This document shows, in pieces, positions 8,343 through 15,787 of a stretch of 36,664 nucleotides of DNA. Origin of the DNA: Candidatus Levyibacteriota bacterium (GTDB lineage Bacteria > Patescibacteriota > Microgenomatia > Levybacterales > UBA12049). The first letter of the stretch is position 1. Each line of letters begins with the position of its first letter. The stretch is taken from NCBI GenBank assembly GCA_013816255.1, contig JACDET010000002.1, positions 1 through 36,664 on the forward strand. The letters are read 5' to 3'. The translations under genes and the position numbers were made by a program. The notes beneath the pieces were generated by a model that was given only the letters and a program-made list of their open reading frames with translations, was not told the DNA's origin and did not search any database.

Positions 8343-9752
8343 TTATTCTGCATCAGGTGAAAATCGAATTCCTCGACCTCGTAGCTTCTCTGCAATTGTA
8401 TCACAATGGGCAGCGTTGTTACCTAATATAAGTATTTTAAAATCCGGTGAAGGTCTCGTTTCTTGGCGGCTTACAAGCGTTCGAAATGCTTGAGGAACAA
8501 CCAATCCATCTATTTGTGGATCACCGAATGCTAAATCTTCACCGACTACTTCTATATAATCTTCAATTGTATCTATAGGACGATCTGTATATGCGTTTGT
8601 ATTAATCCACTCTTTTGCTCCTACTTTTTCGCCAATGATAACTGGCGGAGTATTTGCCGTTGGACGGGTATTTCTTTCGGTTATGTAGACAACCTCATCA
8701 CCCGATGGTGTTTCGACGACAAACCAATCAACACCTTGAATACCATAATACCCTTCATCTCGACTCATATTTCCAACCCTCTTTACTTGATCAACTATTT
8801 CCTGCTGTTCTTCAAACACAGGACGATACGGTCTATTTCCTAAGTATTCTCCTTCTTCTGTTGTAATTTGCTCGAAATGACCAATTATGTCAGTTCTACC
8901 AGACCTGGTGGTAACAAATTGCGTACTGCCATTTGTTTTAATTTTTCCAAAATTTCGTGCATCACTTTCAATAACAAGTTGTGATCCTTGAGGAGCTACT
9001 TTATCTGGAGACCAATATTCTGTTGCTGAGACATCGAATTCTCCTGCTTCAAATGAAGTAGCCACAATATCCCGAATACTCCTTTGTCCAGCTAAAAGGT
9101 TCTTTCTTGTGACTGTCGGTATATGATGCACTAAATCCCCTCCGGAACCCGTTGGAGCTTTCAGCCATACTCCGTGTGCAGCGCCTGCATATTCATCTTC
9201 TACTTCAGCAAACTGGCCCCAGTCTGACAGGACAGTCCCCGGCAACATCCGTACACCATAGTTACTTGCTGCTTCACGAAATCTTGCTTTATCATTGGTT
9301 AATGCACTATCTGGTCTTGCAAGACTTTGAAGACCTAAAATTCTTTCTTGCTCATCTACAAGATTACTCGAAAATGTCGAGACAAGCGATAATGGAGAAA
9401 CGCCGTTTTGAAGTTCAACCTGACCACCTAAAGTTTCGAGAGGATCAGTATGAGGAAATCCATAATCTCTCCCTGGCTCGACTTCCATGATATCTGTGCC
9501 TTCTGTAACCAACCCTACTTTTCTATAATAATCAAGCAGCCCAGGTATGAGCGTGTTTGTTATTACTATCTCTCCCGGCCGTGCAGCCGGAACAGCTGTT
9601 CCACGCAAATACCAATCACCTTCAGGATAAGGTAATGGAAGTCTGTGATCTGGCCCAACATAATTTAACGTCACAACAGGTGTTGCATTATCATTTTCAT
9701 GACTATTTAACGTTGTATGACCTATACTTAAACCTCGTTCAAATCTACTCAT
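8343..9752 (-). CDS. ATP-grasp ligase, possible peptide/amino-acid ligase (PGM1-like)
   Basis: The 469-residue protein has a pre-ATP-grasp N-terminal region (about 20-145) followed by an ATP-grasp fold: nucleotide-binding K155 (NDKARF), K198 with the glycine loop KAPTGSGGD (198-206), D342 (GVDWFVV) and the metal site E359-x-N361 in ITERNTRPT. ATP-grasp enzymes join a carboxylate to an amine or thiol through an acyl-phosphate. The layout resembles ligases related to pheganomycin PGM1, but substrates are unknown. ATG 9752 is preceded by a good Shine-Dalgarno GGAG at 9763-9760. It is the first gene of the M20/LysRS operon, directly after an attenuator-like terminator. No peptide-substrate gene is visible nearby, so ligation of a free amino acid such as lysine is possible (inference). 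Confidence 0.75.
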   Translation of the reverse strand: MSRFERGLSIGHTTLNSHENDNATPVVTLNYVGPDHRLPLPYPEGDWYLRGTAVPAARPGEIVITNTLIPGLLDYYRKVGLVTEGTDIMEVEPGRDYGFPHTDPLETLGGQVELQNGVSPLSLVSTFSSNLVDEQERILGLQSLARPDSALTNDKARFREAASNYGVRMLPGTVLSDWGQFAEVEDEYAGAAHGVWLKAPTGSGGDLVHHIPTVTRKNLLAGQRSIRDIVATSFEAGEFDVSATEYWSPDKVAPQGSQLVIESDARNFGKIKTNGSTQFVTTRSGRTDIIGHFEQITTEEGEYLGNRPYRPVFEEQQEIVDQVKRVGNMSRDEGYYGIQGVDWFVVETPSGDEVVYITERNTRPTANTPPVIIGEKVGAKEWINTNAYTDRPIDTIEDYIEVVGEDLAFGDPQIDGLVVPQAFRTLVSRQETRPSPDFKILILGNNAAHCDTIAEKLRGRGIRFSPDAE

Positions 9753-9765
9753 AATTTTTCTCCAT

Positions 9766-9789
9766 AAAAAAACCCCTCATGTGAGGGGT
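9766..9789 (-). terminator. Rho-independent terminator within the leader of the ATP-grasp/LysRS operon
   Basis: On the minus strand ACCCCTC, the loop ACAT and GAGGGGT form a 7-bp GC-rich stem followed by a run of seven T (9772-9766, the first of which closes the stem). The T run ends only one base before the GGAG-containing ribosome site of the ATP-grasp gene (start 9752). A terminator immediately before a ribosome site, and downstream of its own promoter, is typical of an attenuator rather than of an operon end, though it could also stop read-through from murB-lysA. Confidence 0.85.
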
Positions 9790-9818
9790 GGTCTATTTGT
9801 TTGCACAAAGACAATCCC

Positions 9819-9869
9819 TCAGGAGAGAGGCTTCTTTGCTTTTTTCGCGAATGTGTTAACAAAATTCAT
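9819..9869 (-). CDS. Lys-rich leader peptide (16 aa)
   Basis: The frame reads MNFVNTFAKKAKKPLS and ends at a TGA that overlaps segment 2 of the attenuator. Codons 9-13 are AAA AAA GCA AAG AAG (9845-9831), so four of five are Lys, placed directly before pairing segment 1. The ATG lies about 4-8 bases from the predicted transcript start, so translation would be leaderless or nearly so, as for several genes in this window. A chance Lys-rich frame in AT-rich DNA is the alternative; the fit with the hairpins and with LysRS downstream makes chance less likely. Confidence 0.55.
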   Translation of the reverse strand: MNFVNTFAKKAKKPLS

Positions 9870-9881
9870 ATGTACATTTGT

Positions 9882-9910
9882 AGTATACCATAACTATTGG
9901 ATGATCTCAA
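9882..9910 (-). promoter_or_regulatory. Promoter of the attenuator leader
   Basis: On the minus strand TTGAGA (9910-9905) and TATACT (9887-9882) are separated by exactly 17 bases. This gives 5/6 matches at each sigma-70 box and predicts a transcript start near 9877-9873. It lies 29 bases after the stop of the small gene ending at 9939, so the ATP-grasp/M20/LysRS operon has its own promoter. Confidence 0.75.
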
Positions 9911-9938
9911 CTTTAATGATGCATTATGCACAACACTA

Positions 9939-10340
9939 TCAACCATCCGCAGACAATGTATCTATATTTGACCTACGCCGACCTGTTACGACATATCTAT
10001 GTGCATCGTATGCTCTTTTAAGTTTAGGGAGATTATGGTCTGCGCCTAATATCCAACGAGCAGACTCTGGAGTCGGTGCTGCTGCAGAGACAACACTTGC
10101 AAGCGCTCCTCTACCTCTGTGGATTACAGCATAAACTACATGTTCTCCATCTTCAGTCTTTCCAGCATCAAGCAAATCAACCTCTCGAATTCTTTCTGGA
10201 ACAGGTGCTCCAGCTACCATAATAGCACTTCGTACATCTCGCACCCTTTGATCAGCTTGTCCTGCGAGTATCCTTCTTTGTATCCCCTCAGGTGCTTCTT
10301 CAAGGCCTGCAAATTTGACTTGTGTAATACGCTCTGTCAT
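9939..10340 (-). CDS. Hypothetical protein co-transcribed with lysA
   Basis: This 133-residue soluble protein is rich in Arg, Ala and Asp, has no signal or membrane segment and belongs to no family I recognise. It contains EHVVYAVIHRGRG and a basic C-terminal stretch HRYVVTGRRRSN. It starts 4 bases after the lysA stop and ends just before the attenuator promoter, so it is the last gene of murB-lysA-x. Position suggests a role in lysine or DAP metabolism or its control, but nothing in the sequence shows it. Confidence 0.7.
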   Translation of the reverse strand: MTERITQVKFAGLEEAPEGIQRRILAGQADQRVRDVRSAIMVAGAPVPERIREVDLLDAGKTEDGEHVVYAVIHRGRGALASVVSAAAPTPESARWILGADHNLPKLKRAYDAHRYVVTGRRRSNIDTLSADG

Positions 10341-10344
10341 ATGT

Positions 10345-11565
10345 TTATAAAATATCTTCTACGTGACGTTCTTTTCTTATAATTCGTGCTTTTGTTCCTT
10401 CAATCAATACCTCTTTAGGGATTACGCGGGAACTAAACATGGATGCCATACTATAACCGTACGCGCCGGTGGTAAGAATTGCTAAGATGTCATCTTCTTT
10501 ACATTTTGTCATTTGTCTATTAGTAGCAAACAAGTCTCCTGATTCACAGATATTTCCGGCTATGGTTACACTTTCTTGTGAACCGCTGACGCGACTTGCA
10601 TTCATAATTTGATGATACGAATCGTACATCATCGGACGGACTAAATGATTAAAGCCTGAATCCGTTCCGACAAAAGTTTTATGTGGAGTTCTTTTTATAT
10701 CGGTAACCGTGACGAGTAGTACTCCTGATTCTGCAACAAGATATCTTCCTGGCTCAAACCGAACAATCAATTCCCGGCCATACTCGTTCATAAATGTATG
10801 TAATCGATCCCCAATTTTTTTGCCTAATGATTCTATATCCATATGTTTCTCTGATTCTTTATATGGCACACCAAATCCACCTCCAAAATCCAAATACTGC
10901 AGATCTTTAAACTGCATCGCTGTCTCGAGTAATTTTTCGACAGCTTGCATAAAGATTTTTTCATCTAAAATTCCTGAACCGATATGTTGATGGATAGTGG
11001 TAATTGTTAACCCGTATCTTTCAACGAGCTGTGTCACTTCTGGCAACTGCTCTAAATCAATTCCGAACTTACTATCAGGTCCACCTGTGATATTTTTTTC
11101 GTGATGCCCTGCTCCAATTCCTTGATTCAAACGAATTGAGATAGTACTATTTGGTTTACGCTCTCCCCATCGTTTGAGTTGTGTTAAAGAATCTAAATTG
11201 ACTGTCACATTTTGTTCTATCAACCAATTCAATTCTGATTTAGAAATATTACTACTCGTAAATATAATTTCACTTGCTTTGTAACCAGCTTTTTGGGCAA
11301 TCACAATTTCCCCTGGACTGACAGTTTCTATATACGCACCTGCACGGCGAAGTAGTTTTACTATTTCCAGATTACTATTTGCTTTGCACGCAAAGTGAAC
11401 ATCTAGTTTTGGATAAGCGATACTCGTACGCAACGATTCTAATCGATCCTGCATAACTGCAGCGTTGTATACATATAACGGAGAACCATATTTTCTTACC
11501 AGATCTTCTGCTTTATGTGATCCAATGCATAATTTGTTTTGTATAACTGTACTAGCATCAACCAT
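10345..11565 (-). CDS. lysA: Diaminopimelate decarboxylase
   Basis: The enzyme removes CO2 from meso-diaminopimelate to give L-lysine, the last step of the DAP pathway. It is a 406-residue fold-type III PLP enzyme. K61 in FACKANSN is the PLP lysine, H194 lies in HIGSG, GGGFG (228-232) and EPGRYLVAESG (271-281) bind the phosphate and substrate, C340 in CESGD is the active-site Cys from the partner subunit, and GAYGYSM (368-374) supplies the Tyr. These details separate it from ornithine or carboxynorspermidine decarboxylases, though a broad-specificity decarboxylase cannot be fully excluded. It starts 6 bases after murB, which links lysine and cell-wall precursor supply. Confidence 0.9.
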   Translation of the reverse strand: MVDASTVIQNKLCIGSHKAEDLVRKYGSPLYVYNAAVMQDRLESLRTSIAYPKLDVHFACKANSNLEIVKLLRRAGAYIETVSPGEIVIAQKAGYKASEIIFTSSNISKSELNWLIEQNVTVNLDSLTQLKRWGERKPNSTISIRLNQGIGAGHHEKNITGGPDSKFGIDLEQLPEVTQLVERYGLTITTIHQHIGSGILDEKIFMQAVEKLLETAMQFKDLQYLDFGGGFGVPYKESEKHMDIESLGKKIGDRLHTFMNEYGRELIVRFEPGRYLVAESGVLLVTVTDIKRTPHKTFVGTDSGFNHLVRPMMYDSYHQIMNASRVSGSQESVTIAGNICESGDLFATNRQMTKCKEDDILAILTTGAYGYSMASMFSSRVIPKEVLIEGTKARIIRKERHVEDIL

Positions 11566-11571
11566 AATTTA

Positions 11572-12597
11572 TTACACAATCTCAACTTCTACTTCTAACT
11601 GAAACCCAAATGTTTGTTCAAATTTCTCCTGAATATCACTTATGATTTGTAACACATCTGATGATTTTGCGCCACCGAGATTGACAATGAATAATGCATG
11701 CTTATCGGAAACTTGTGCATTACCGACACGGTATCCTTTCAAACCGAACCGTTCAATGAGGGATGCGACAGCTACTTTGCCGTACCATTTATTCTCAATC
11801 GTCTCTTTCAGATCAGGATAGACTTCCAGTACTGCGGTAATCTCTTCATGTTTGCGTAAGTTTTTAAAAACCGATCCGCAATTTGGATATTCAAGTGGAT
11901 GACGATCCCGACGGGTCTGTTTATTTTTTTCGTACACTTGTTTTGCCAATTGCACTTCTTCATCAGTACTTTTTTTCAAACCAAACGTCGCAGACACAAC
12001 AACCATTTTCTTTTGCATCTTGATCAAACTGCCACGGTAAACAAATTGCAAATCAGTATTGCTTAGCGTCTTCAATTCAGGCTTGTTTCCTGAATAATCA
12101 ATCACTTCACAACTGACTAAATTATCTTTAATCTCCCCTCCATATGCACCGACATTTCCACGGACTCCTGCTCCTACTGTACCGGGTAAGCCACCAGCCC
12201 ATTCTAAACCCACCAGATTGTGATCAAAAGCAAACCTGATAACATTATCAAGAACAGTTCCTGCAAATGCTGTAATGCAACTACCATTTTCACCCTCATT
12301 CTGACCTTCTCCCCTCAAGTGAGAAGGAACTAATGCAATATCTTCCCTCGCCCCTTGGGGGAGAGGGTTAGGGTGAGGGGAAACTATCTGCATTACAACT
12401 CCATCAAAGTATTCATCAGAAAAAATAAGATTTGTCCCCTGTCCGCAGATAAACAACCGGTTCGGTTTCACCCTATCAATAAACGCTAATGCTTCAAGAA
12501 TATCGCCACGGTTCTGACAGGTAATAAAATATTTGGCCTTTCCGCCAATCTTGTACCATAAAACATCGGCCAGTGAAAAGTTCTCACAAATTTGCAT
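11572..12597 (-). CDS. murB: UDP-N-acetylenolpyruvoylglucosamine reductase with a repeat-derived insertion
   Basis: MurB reduces UDP-GlcNAc-enolpyruvate to UDP-MurNAc with NADPH in the cytosol, an early peptidoglycan step. FAD-binding features are WYKIGGKA near the N-terminus, ICGQGTNLI, and LPGTVGAGVRGNVGAYGGE; the proton-donor Ser lies in PNCGSVFKN, and the C-terminal Glu in LEVEVEIV. The open frame reaches 12690, but ATG 12597 (MQICENFSLADVLWYKIGG) fits the family N-terminus and follows a promoter that lies inside the longer frame. Between VVMQI and CITAFAG the protein carries about 34 extra residues (SPHPNPLPQGARE and onward), encoded by an inserted palindromic repeat. The insertion keeps frame and avoids all core motifs, so the enzyme is probably active. 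lysA follows after 6 bases. Confidence 0.88.
   Translation of the reverse strand: MQICENFSLADVLWYKIGGKAKYFITCQNRGDILEALAFIDRVKPNRLFICGQGTNLIFSDEYFDGVVMQIVSPHPNPLPQGAREDIALVPSHLRGEGQNEGENGSCITAFAGTVLDNVIRFAFDHNLVGLEWAGGLPGTVGAGVRGNVGAYGGEIKDNLVSCEVIDYSGNKPELKTLSNTDLQFVYRGSLIKMQKKMVVVSATFGLKKSTDEEVQLAKQVYEKNKQTRRDRHPLEYPNCGSVFKNLRKHEEITAVLEVYPDLKETIENKWYGKVAVASLIERFGLKGYRVGNAQVSDKHALFIVNLGGAKSSDVLQIISDIQEKFEQTFGFQLEVEVEIV
12271..12397. repeat. Palindromic repeat element inserted in frame inside murB
   Basis: The core 12291-12380 is an imperfect inverted repeat: CACCCTCATTCTGACC with CTTCTCCCC on the left, and GGGGGAGAGGGTTAGGGTG on the right. The right arm belongs to a repeat type seen in many bacterial genomes, whose translation gives SPHPNPLP. 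The core is flanked by a perfect 9-base inverted repeat, TGTAATGCA (12271-12279) and TGCATTACA (12389-12397), which may mark element ends or a duplicated target. It adds a multiple of three bases and leaves murB open. Confidence 0.75.
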
Positions 12598-12608
12598 AGT
12601 GGAGTTAT

Positions 12609-12636
12609 TGTATACCACTCCGCAATCATTTTGCAA
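12609..12636 (-). promoter_or_regulatory. Promoter of murB-lysA
   Basis: On the minus strand TTGCAA (12636-12631), a 16-base spacer and TATACA (12614-12609, running on as TATACAAT) form a sigma-70 pair. The predicted transcript start is about 12602, five bases before ATG 12597, so the mRNA would be nearly leaderless. This supports the shorter MurB start. Confidence 0.6.
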
Positions 12637-12648
12637 AAAAGTGGTATA
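12611..12648. promoter_or_regulatory. Dyad overlapping the murB promoter, candidate operator
   Basis: TATACCACT (12611-12619) and AGTGGTATA (12640-12648) are perfect 9-base inverted arms with a 20-base centre. The centre holds the -35 box, and one arm overlaps the -10 box. Two half-sites about 29 bases apart (near three helical turns) would suit a dimeric repressor. No second copy was noticed in the window. Confidence 0.45.
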
Positions 12649-12783
12649 TGCCTCCGGAGCGTTCAAAATGTTAATATGCTGATTTAGCATCTAAAGTAAC
12701 TAAAATGATTGTTTCGTTAGGCATTATACTTTTTTGTATTTTGAATGCGGAGGGGTATAGAGAAATTGCAAAAAAGAAGCAAC

Positions 12784-14583
12784 TTACTCTTCATCAAAGT
12801 CAGCTTGCGTCACGAGGTGATCAGGAAGTCTGAAAAGACCTTCATCCAAGCGCTTTTGATCGAGAAAATGACTTATAAATCCAACTGATCTTGAGAGAAC
12901 GAAGAATGCGTTGAAGAATTCTATTTCAGTCAAACGCTGCAATTCTTGTTCATCGATTTTCTCCTTTTCTGAAAGAATATCCAAAAGTACCGCGGCAATT
13001 GCGCCGTCAACATTGAGAATGAGATTTCCTTTTTTGGCTGCTGTTATTTTTTCTACTCCTAATGCAAATGTCGTATACTTTTTCACGGATAATTTTTCAG
13101 CGAACTTTTTAATCTCGACAACTCTTGGATCGGGTAAATCAACGCGGTACTTTTTATGCCCTATTCCTGAAATATATTTCCGCTTGCTTGCAAATTCTTC
13201 AACAAAAGCTCCTGGACTTTTGGTATCAGCTACACCTCGCAACCAATTCTCAGCTGCTTGATTAATTGCTCCACCGAATCTTGGACCAATGGTTAACAAT
13301 CCTGCCGAAAGAGATGAAACTAAATCTCGACCAGCCCTTGCTGTAATGATCGTATTCATCGCTCCTGAAACATACGGACCATGATCAACAAGAAGCCGCA
13401 AAACAAAATCGACAAATAACTCAAGTTCTTTTGACTTTACTTTTTTACCCAGAAAGAGAGACGCGACAACGGTCGCAAATGAATTGTTATTTGTAAATGT
13501 AAGCAAATCTTCGTTAAGAAGATGCGGCTGCCCATCTTTATCTCCTGAGATACTTGTCGAGATTAACGACTTTTGTCGCTCACGTAATCCATGAGCCACA
13601 TCAGCTACATTTTCAAGTTCTTCAGAAGCATTTGGTAATGCTGTAATAAGATCTATAAATTCTGTGTAGGACGATGCGACGTCTGCCCCTGCCGCTTGTA
13701 GTACTTTTCTTTTCCCAGCTGCTGTTTCTTCTTGCGTCGCGGCCAAAGCTTTGGCGTGTCCAAATTGTGGAGGAGTTTCAAACATCTCTGCAATTGCTCC
13801 GGCAATATAACAAATTACTTTTTTTGTAATCTTTTTTTCGCACAGCAGTGCTGCAATAGCATGTTCATCGGTTCCACCTAACTCACCAAAGTAAACGATT
13901 GCTTCAGTTTGTGGATCATTCTCGGCCGCAAGAAATGCATCTTTTGGAGTCGTCACTGGATACCGCTCACCACCAAAAGAGAGCGCAAATGAAACCCGTT
14001 TACCCAGCTGCACAACAGTAGTAATAATTTCATTTGTCATACCCCCTGATGCAGATAACACAGCAACAGAACCGCTACTAAATAATTTAGCGTCAGTTAA
14101 TTGAGGCATATCAACACCGCCAATAGCTCCGAGTTTGAGACATCCGGGAATGAGAAGACCAATACTTGATGGACCGACGATGAACTGCTTATTTTTGACC
14201 GCTTTATTATACAGTGTAAGTGCGTGGGTCTCCGGTACACCTTCAGCAAAGATGACACCACCTGCAATGTTTGGGAACGTGTCCAAAAGATCTTGTGTAG
14301 AATGCAGCACGCGCCGGCCTGATGACAGATTGAGAAAGAACGTACACTGTTCTTTCTTTTTTGTAGGAATTGCCCCGGTAGTTGCATAGACAGGAATCAA
14401 TATTTCTTTTTTCCCGAAAAAATAGCGCTCATTATTACGTCCAGTTGCGATAATCGCGATAACACTTGGTTGTGCTTTTTTGGCAAGATAATCAAAATCC
14501 AAAATTGATTGAATAATTGCCGGATAACTACCAATGGTTATAACCCGTGCTTCTTTTTCTCGTAATCTTTCGATATCTATCAT
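12784..14583 (-). CDS. aclB: ATP-citrate lyase, CoA-ligase/citrate-synthase-like subunit
   Basis: This 599-residue protein matches the second half of eukaryotic ACLY. Residues 1 to about 315 form a succinyl-CoA-synthetase-alpha-like part with the phosphohistidine H276 in PPQFGHAKA. Residues from about 360 form the citrate-synthase-like lyase module, with DHGPYVSGAMNTI (400-412), ARAGRDLVSSLSAGLLTIG, GIGHK (H476), NLILNVDGA (D526) and FISHFLDQKR. The complex splits citrate with ATP and CoA into acetyl-CoA and oxaloacetate. The key residues are present, so it is probably active. It overlaps aclA by 4 bases and ends the threonine/acetyl-CoA operon. Plain succinyl-CoA synthetase is excluded by the citrate-synthase module; a related citryl- or other acyl-CoA lyase remains possible. 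Confidence 0.88.
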   Translation of the reverse strand: MIDIERLREKEARVITIGSYPAIIQSILDFDYLAKKAQPSVIAIIATGRNNERYFFGKKEILIPVYATTGAIPTKKKEQCTFFLNLSSGRRVLHSTQDLLDTFPNIAGGVIFAEGVPETHALTLYNKAVKNKQFIVGPSSIGLLIPGCLKLGAIGGVDMPQLTDAKLFSSGSVAVLSASGGMTNEIITTVVQLGKRVSFALSFGGERYPVTTPKDAFLAAENDPQTEAIVYFGELGGTDEHAIAALLCEKKITKKVICYIAGAIAEMFETPPQFGHAKALAATQEETAAGKRKVLQAAGADVASSYTEFIDLITALPNASEELENVADVAHGLRERQKSLISTSISGDKDGQPHLLNEDLLTFTNNNSFATVVASLFLGKKVKSKELELFVDFVLRLLVDHGPYVSGAMNTIITARAGRDLVSSLSAGLLTIGPRFGGAINQAAENWLRGVADTKSPGAFVEEFASKRKYISGIGHKKYRVDLPDPRVVEIKKFAEKLSVKKYTTFALGVEKITAAKKGNLILNVDGAIAAVLLDILSEKEKIDEQELQRLTEIEFFNAFFVLSRSVGFISHFLDQKRLDEGLFRLPDHLVTQADFDEE

Positions 14584-15773
14584 ATGGTTTTAAGAGCAAG
14601 TGTCACGATTTCTTGCAACGGCATTTCTGGTCCTGAAACATTTCCTAATAGTGCTTCTTTCTGCAAGAAGTTTTGCATATTTGCCAGACCTTCTTTTTGA
14701 TGCGGCCCTCCCCGTCTGACAAATACTTTTATATTTTGGTCACGCAAGGCATCTTTTTCTGCATCGAGTGCTTTTATAATTCCGGCAAAGGTCAAACGGA
14801 CATCGGTAAAGTTTGCTACTCCTCCAGCAATAATAAGTACTTTCTTTTGTGCTTTTGATTTCAACAATAAACTAATCAGATTCTTTGTATAAAGGTATAC
14901 TTCCTCAGCATTTGGATTACCACTATATTCACCGTAATTTGCGAGTTCCTTTCCGTGGCCAACATTGTATACTTCATCCGCAAGAACGATACTCGCTCCA
15001 CCACCTGAGAGGAGCATAAAAACTGATCCATCTGCGTTGAGTACTTCAAGCTTAAATGATGCCTGACTTTTTTGAGAGAGCTTTTCAATTGCCTCTTCCT
15101 CCTCAGTCTTTGTCCTACGATCACTTTCACGATAATCTTCATCTTTCCATGCAGCATCCACAAAAAATTCCGCAGCATTATCAACTTCAGCTGCAATATC
15201 AAGAAAATAAATTGAGTCTTTTGTAATGACCAAAGGGTTTATCTCAAGAAGAGTAAAATGATATTTATTAAATATTTCAATAAGCTTTGCCGCAATTTCT
15301 TTTCTCTTGTCATCTCGAAACCATGCAATGGATGAGAGATCACTTCGAGATTTCTCTTTATCGTTCGAGATGACAATTTTTTTAATAGTCTCTTGCTTTT
15401 CTTCAACATCAATACCCCCTTTGTCAGAATATAAGACAACAATCCCTTCTCTTGTCAAAGATAAAGACAAATACTTTTCTTCTGTTTTTTCATGAGGAAT
15501 AAACTGTTCAATTATAAAGTGTGTGTACCCTTTTTGCTGGAGTGACACAATTGCTTGCGGAATTTCTTTCGCGGTTTGCTTGAGAAGAACCAAACCTTGT
15601 TTCATGCGTTTTTTCACCCCTTCATCAACTTTCACGACATAGAGTTTGTTGCTGTCTATTGATTCATGTTGCAAAAGATGATCTGCATCGACGCAAACAC
15701 CTTCATAAGGAAGTTCTAATGCTTTGGTTAGGATTTGTTTGGCTCTATATTCGCTGATCTTTTTTCGTGCCAT
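14580..15773 (-). CDS. aclA: ATP-citrate lyase, ATP-grasp and citrate-binding subunit
   Basis: The 397-residue protein matches the N-terminal part of ACLY. It has an ATP-grasp domain with FIPHEKTEEKYLSLS near 91-105 and LEINPLVITKD (176-186). A flavodoxin-like citrate-binding domain follows, with SGGGAS (256-261), LANYGEYSGNP (277-287), NFT (321-323) and VRRGGPHQKEGL (352-363). The residues corresponding to human N346, T348 and R379, which hold citrate, appear conserved, which favours citrate over succinate. ATG 15773 follows kbl by 14 bases and the end overlaps aclB by 4 bases. A two-subunit ACL is known from reductive-TCA bacteria; in a presumed CPR genome it is unexpected. Confidence 0.88.
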   Translation of the reverse strand: MARKKISEYRAKQILTKALELPYEGVCVDADHLLQHESIDSNKLYVVKVDEGVKKRMKQGLVLLKQTAKEIPQAIVSLQQKGYTHFIIEQFIPHEKTEEKYLSLSLTREGIVVLYSDKGGIDVEEKQETIKKIVISNDKEKSRSDLSSIAWFRDDKRKEIAAKLIEIFNKYHFTLLEINPLVITKDSIYFLDIAAEVDNAAEFFVDAAWKDEDYRESDRRTKTEEEEAIEKLSQKSQASFKLEVLNADGSVFMLLSGGGASIVLADEVYNVGHGKELANYGEYSGNPNAEEVYLYTKNLISLLLKSKAQKKVLIIAGGVANFTDVRLTFAGIIKALDAEKDALRDQNIKVFVRRGGPHQKEGLANMQNFLQKEALLGNVSGPEMPLQEIVTLALKTI

Positions 15774-15787
15774 GGTGTTTCTGAAGA

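Larger units (their letters stand above)
9766..9881 (-). promoter_or_regulatory. Putative lysine-responsive transcription attenuator leader
   Basis: The leader of about 120 bases contains a 16-codon reading frame with four Lys codons and three pairing choices. Segment 1 is CCTC (9830-9827) and segment 2 is TGAGGG (9821-9816). Segment 3 is CCCTCA (9787-9782) and segment 4 is TGAGGGG (9779-9773) followed by the T run. 1:2 is a weak 4-bp stem; 3:4 is the terminator. 2:3 is an antiterminator of 6 bp, extended inside by GTC/GAC and TTTGT/ACAAA with a GCAA tetraloop at 9804-9801. Ribosomes pausing at the Lys codons just before segment 1 would free segment 2 to pair with 3 and let transcription enter the LysRS operon. 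This is inference from structure, as in trp/his-type attenuation. Confidence 0.65.

Noticed and set aside
9152-9490. Plus-strand open frame opposite the ATP-grasp gene
   Set aside because: Composition is that of a shadow frame, with no ribosome site or recognisable motif.
9766-9881. T-box or lysine (L-box) riboswitch before the LysRS operon
   Set aside because: The leader is only about 120 bases, lacks the T-box AGGGTGGNACCGCG sequence and is too short for the five-helix lysine aptamer. The leader-peptide attenuator fits better.
11572-12597. murB as a pseudogene because of the inserted repeat
   Set aside because: The frame stays open and all FAD and catalytic motifs are present on either side of the insert.
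12597-12690. MurB start at ATG 12690
   Set aside because: The extra 31 residues have no counterpart in MurB and contain the predicted promoter and operator dyad.
14580-15773. Succinyl-CoA synthetase beta subunit
   Set aside because: The NFT and VRRGGPHQKEGL motifs and the partner with a citrate-synthase module indicate ATP-citrate lyase instead.
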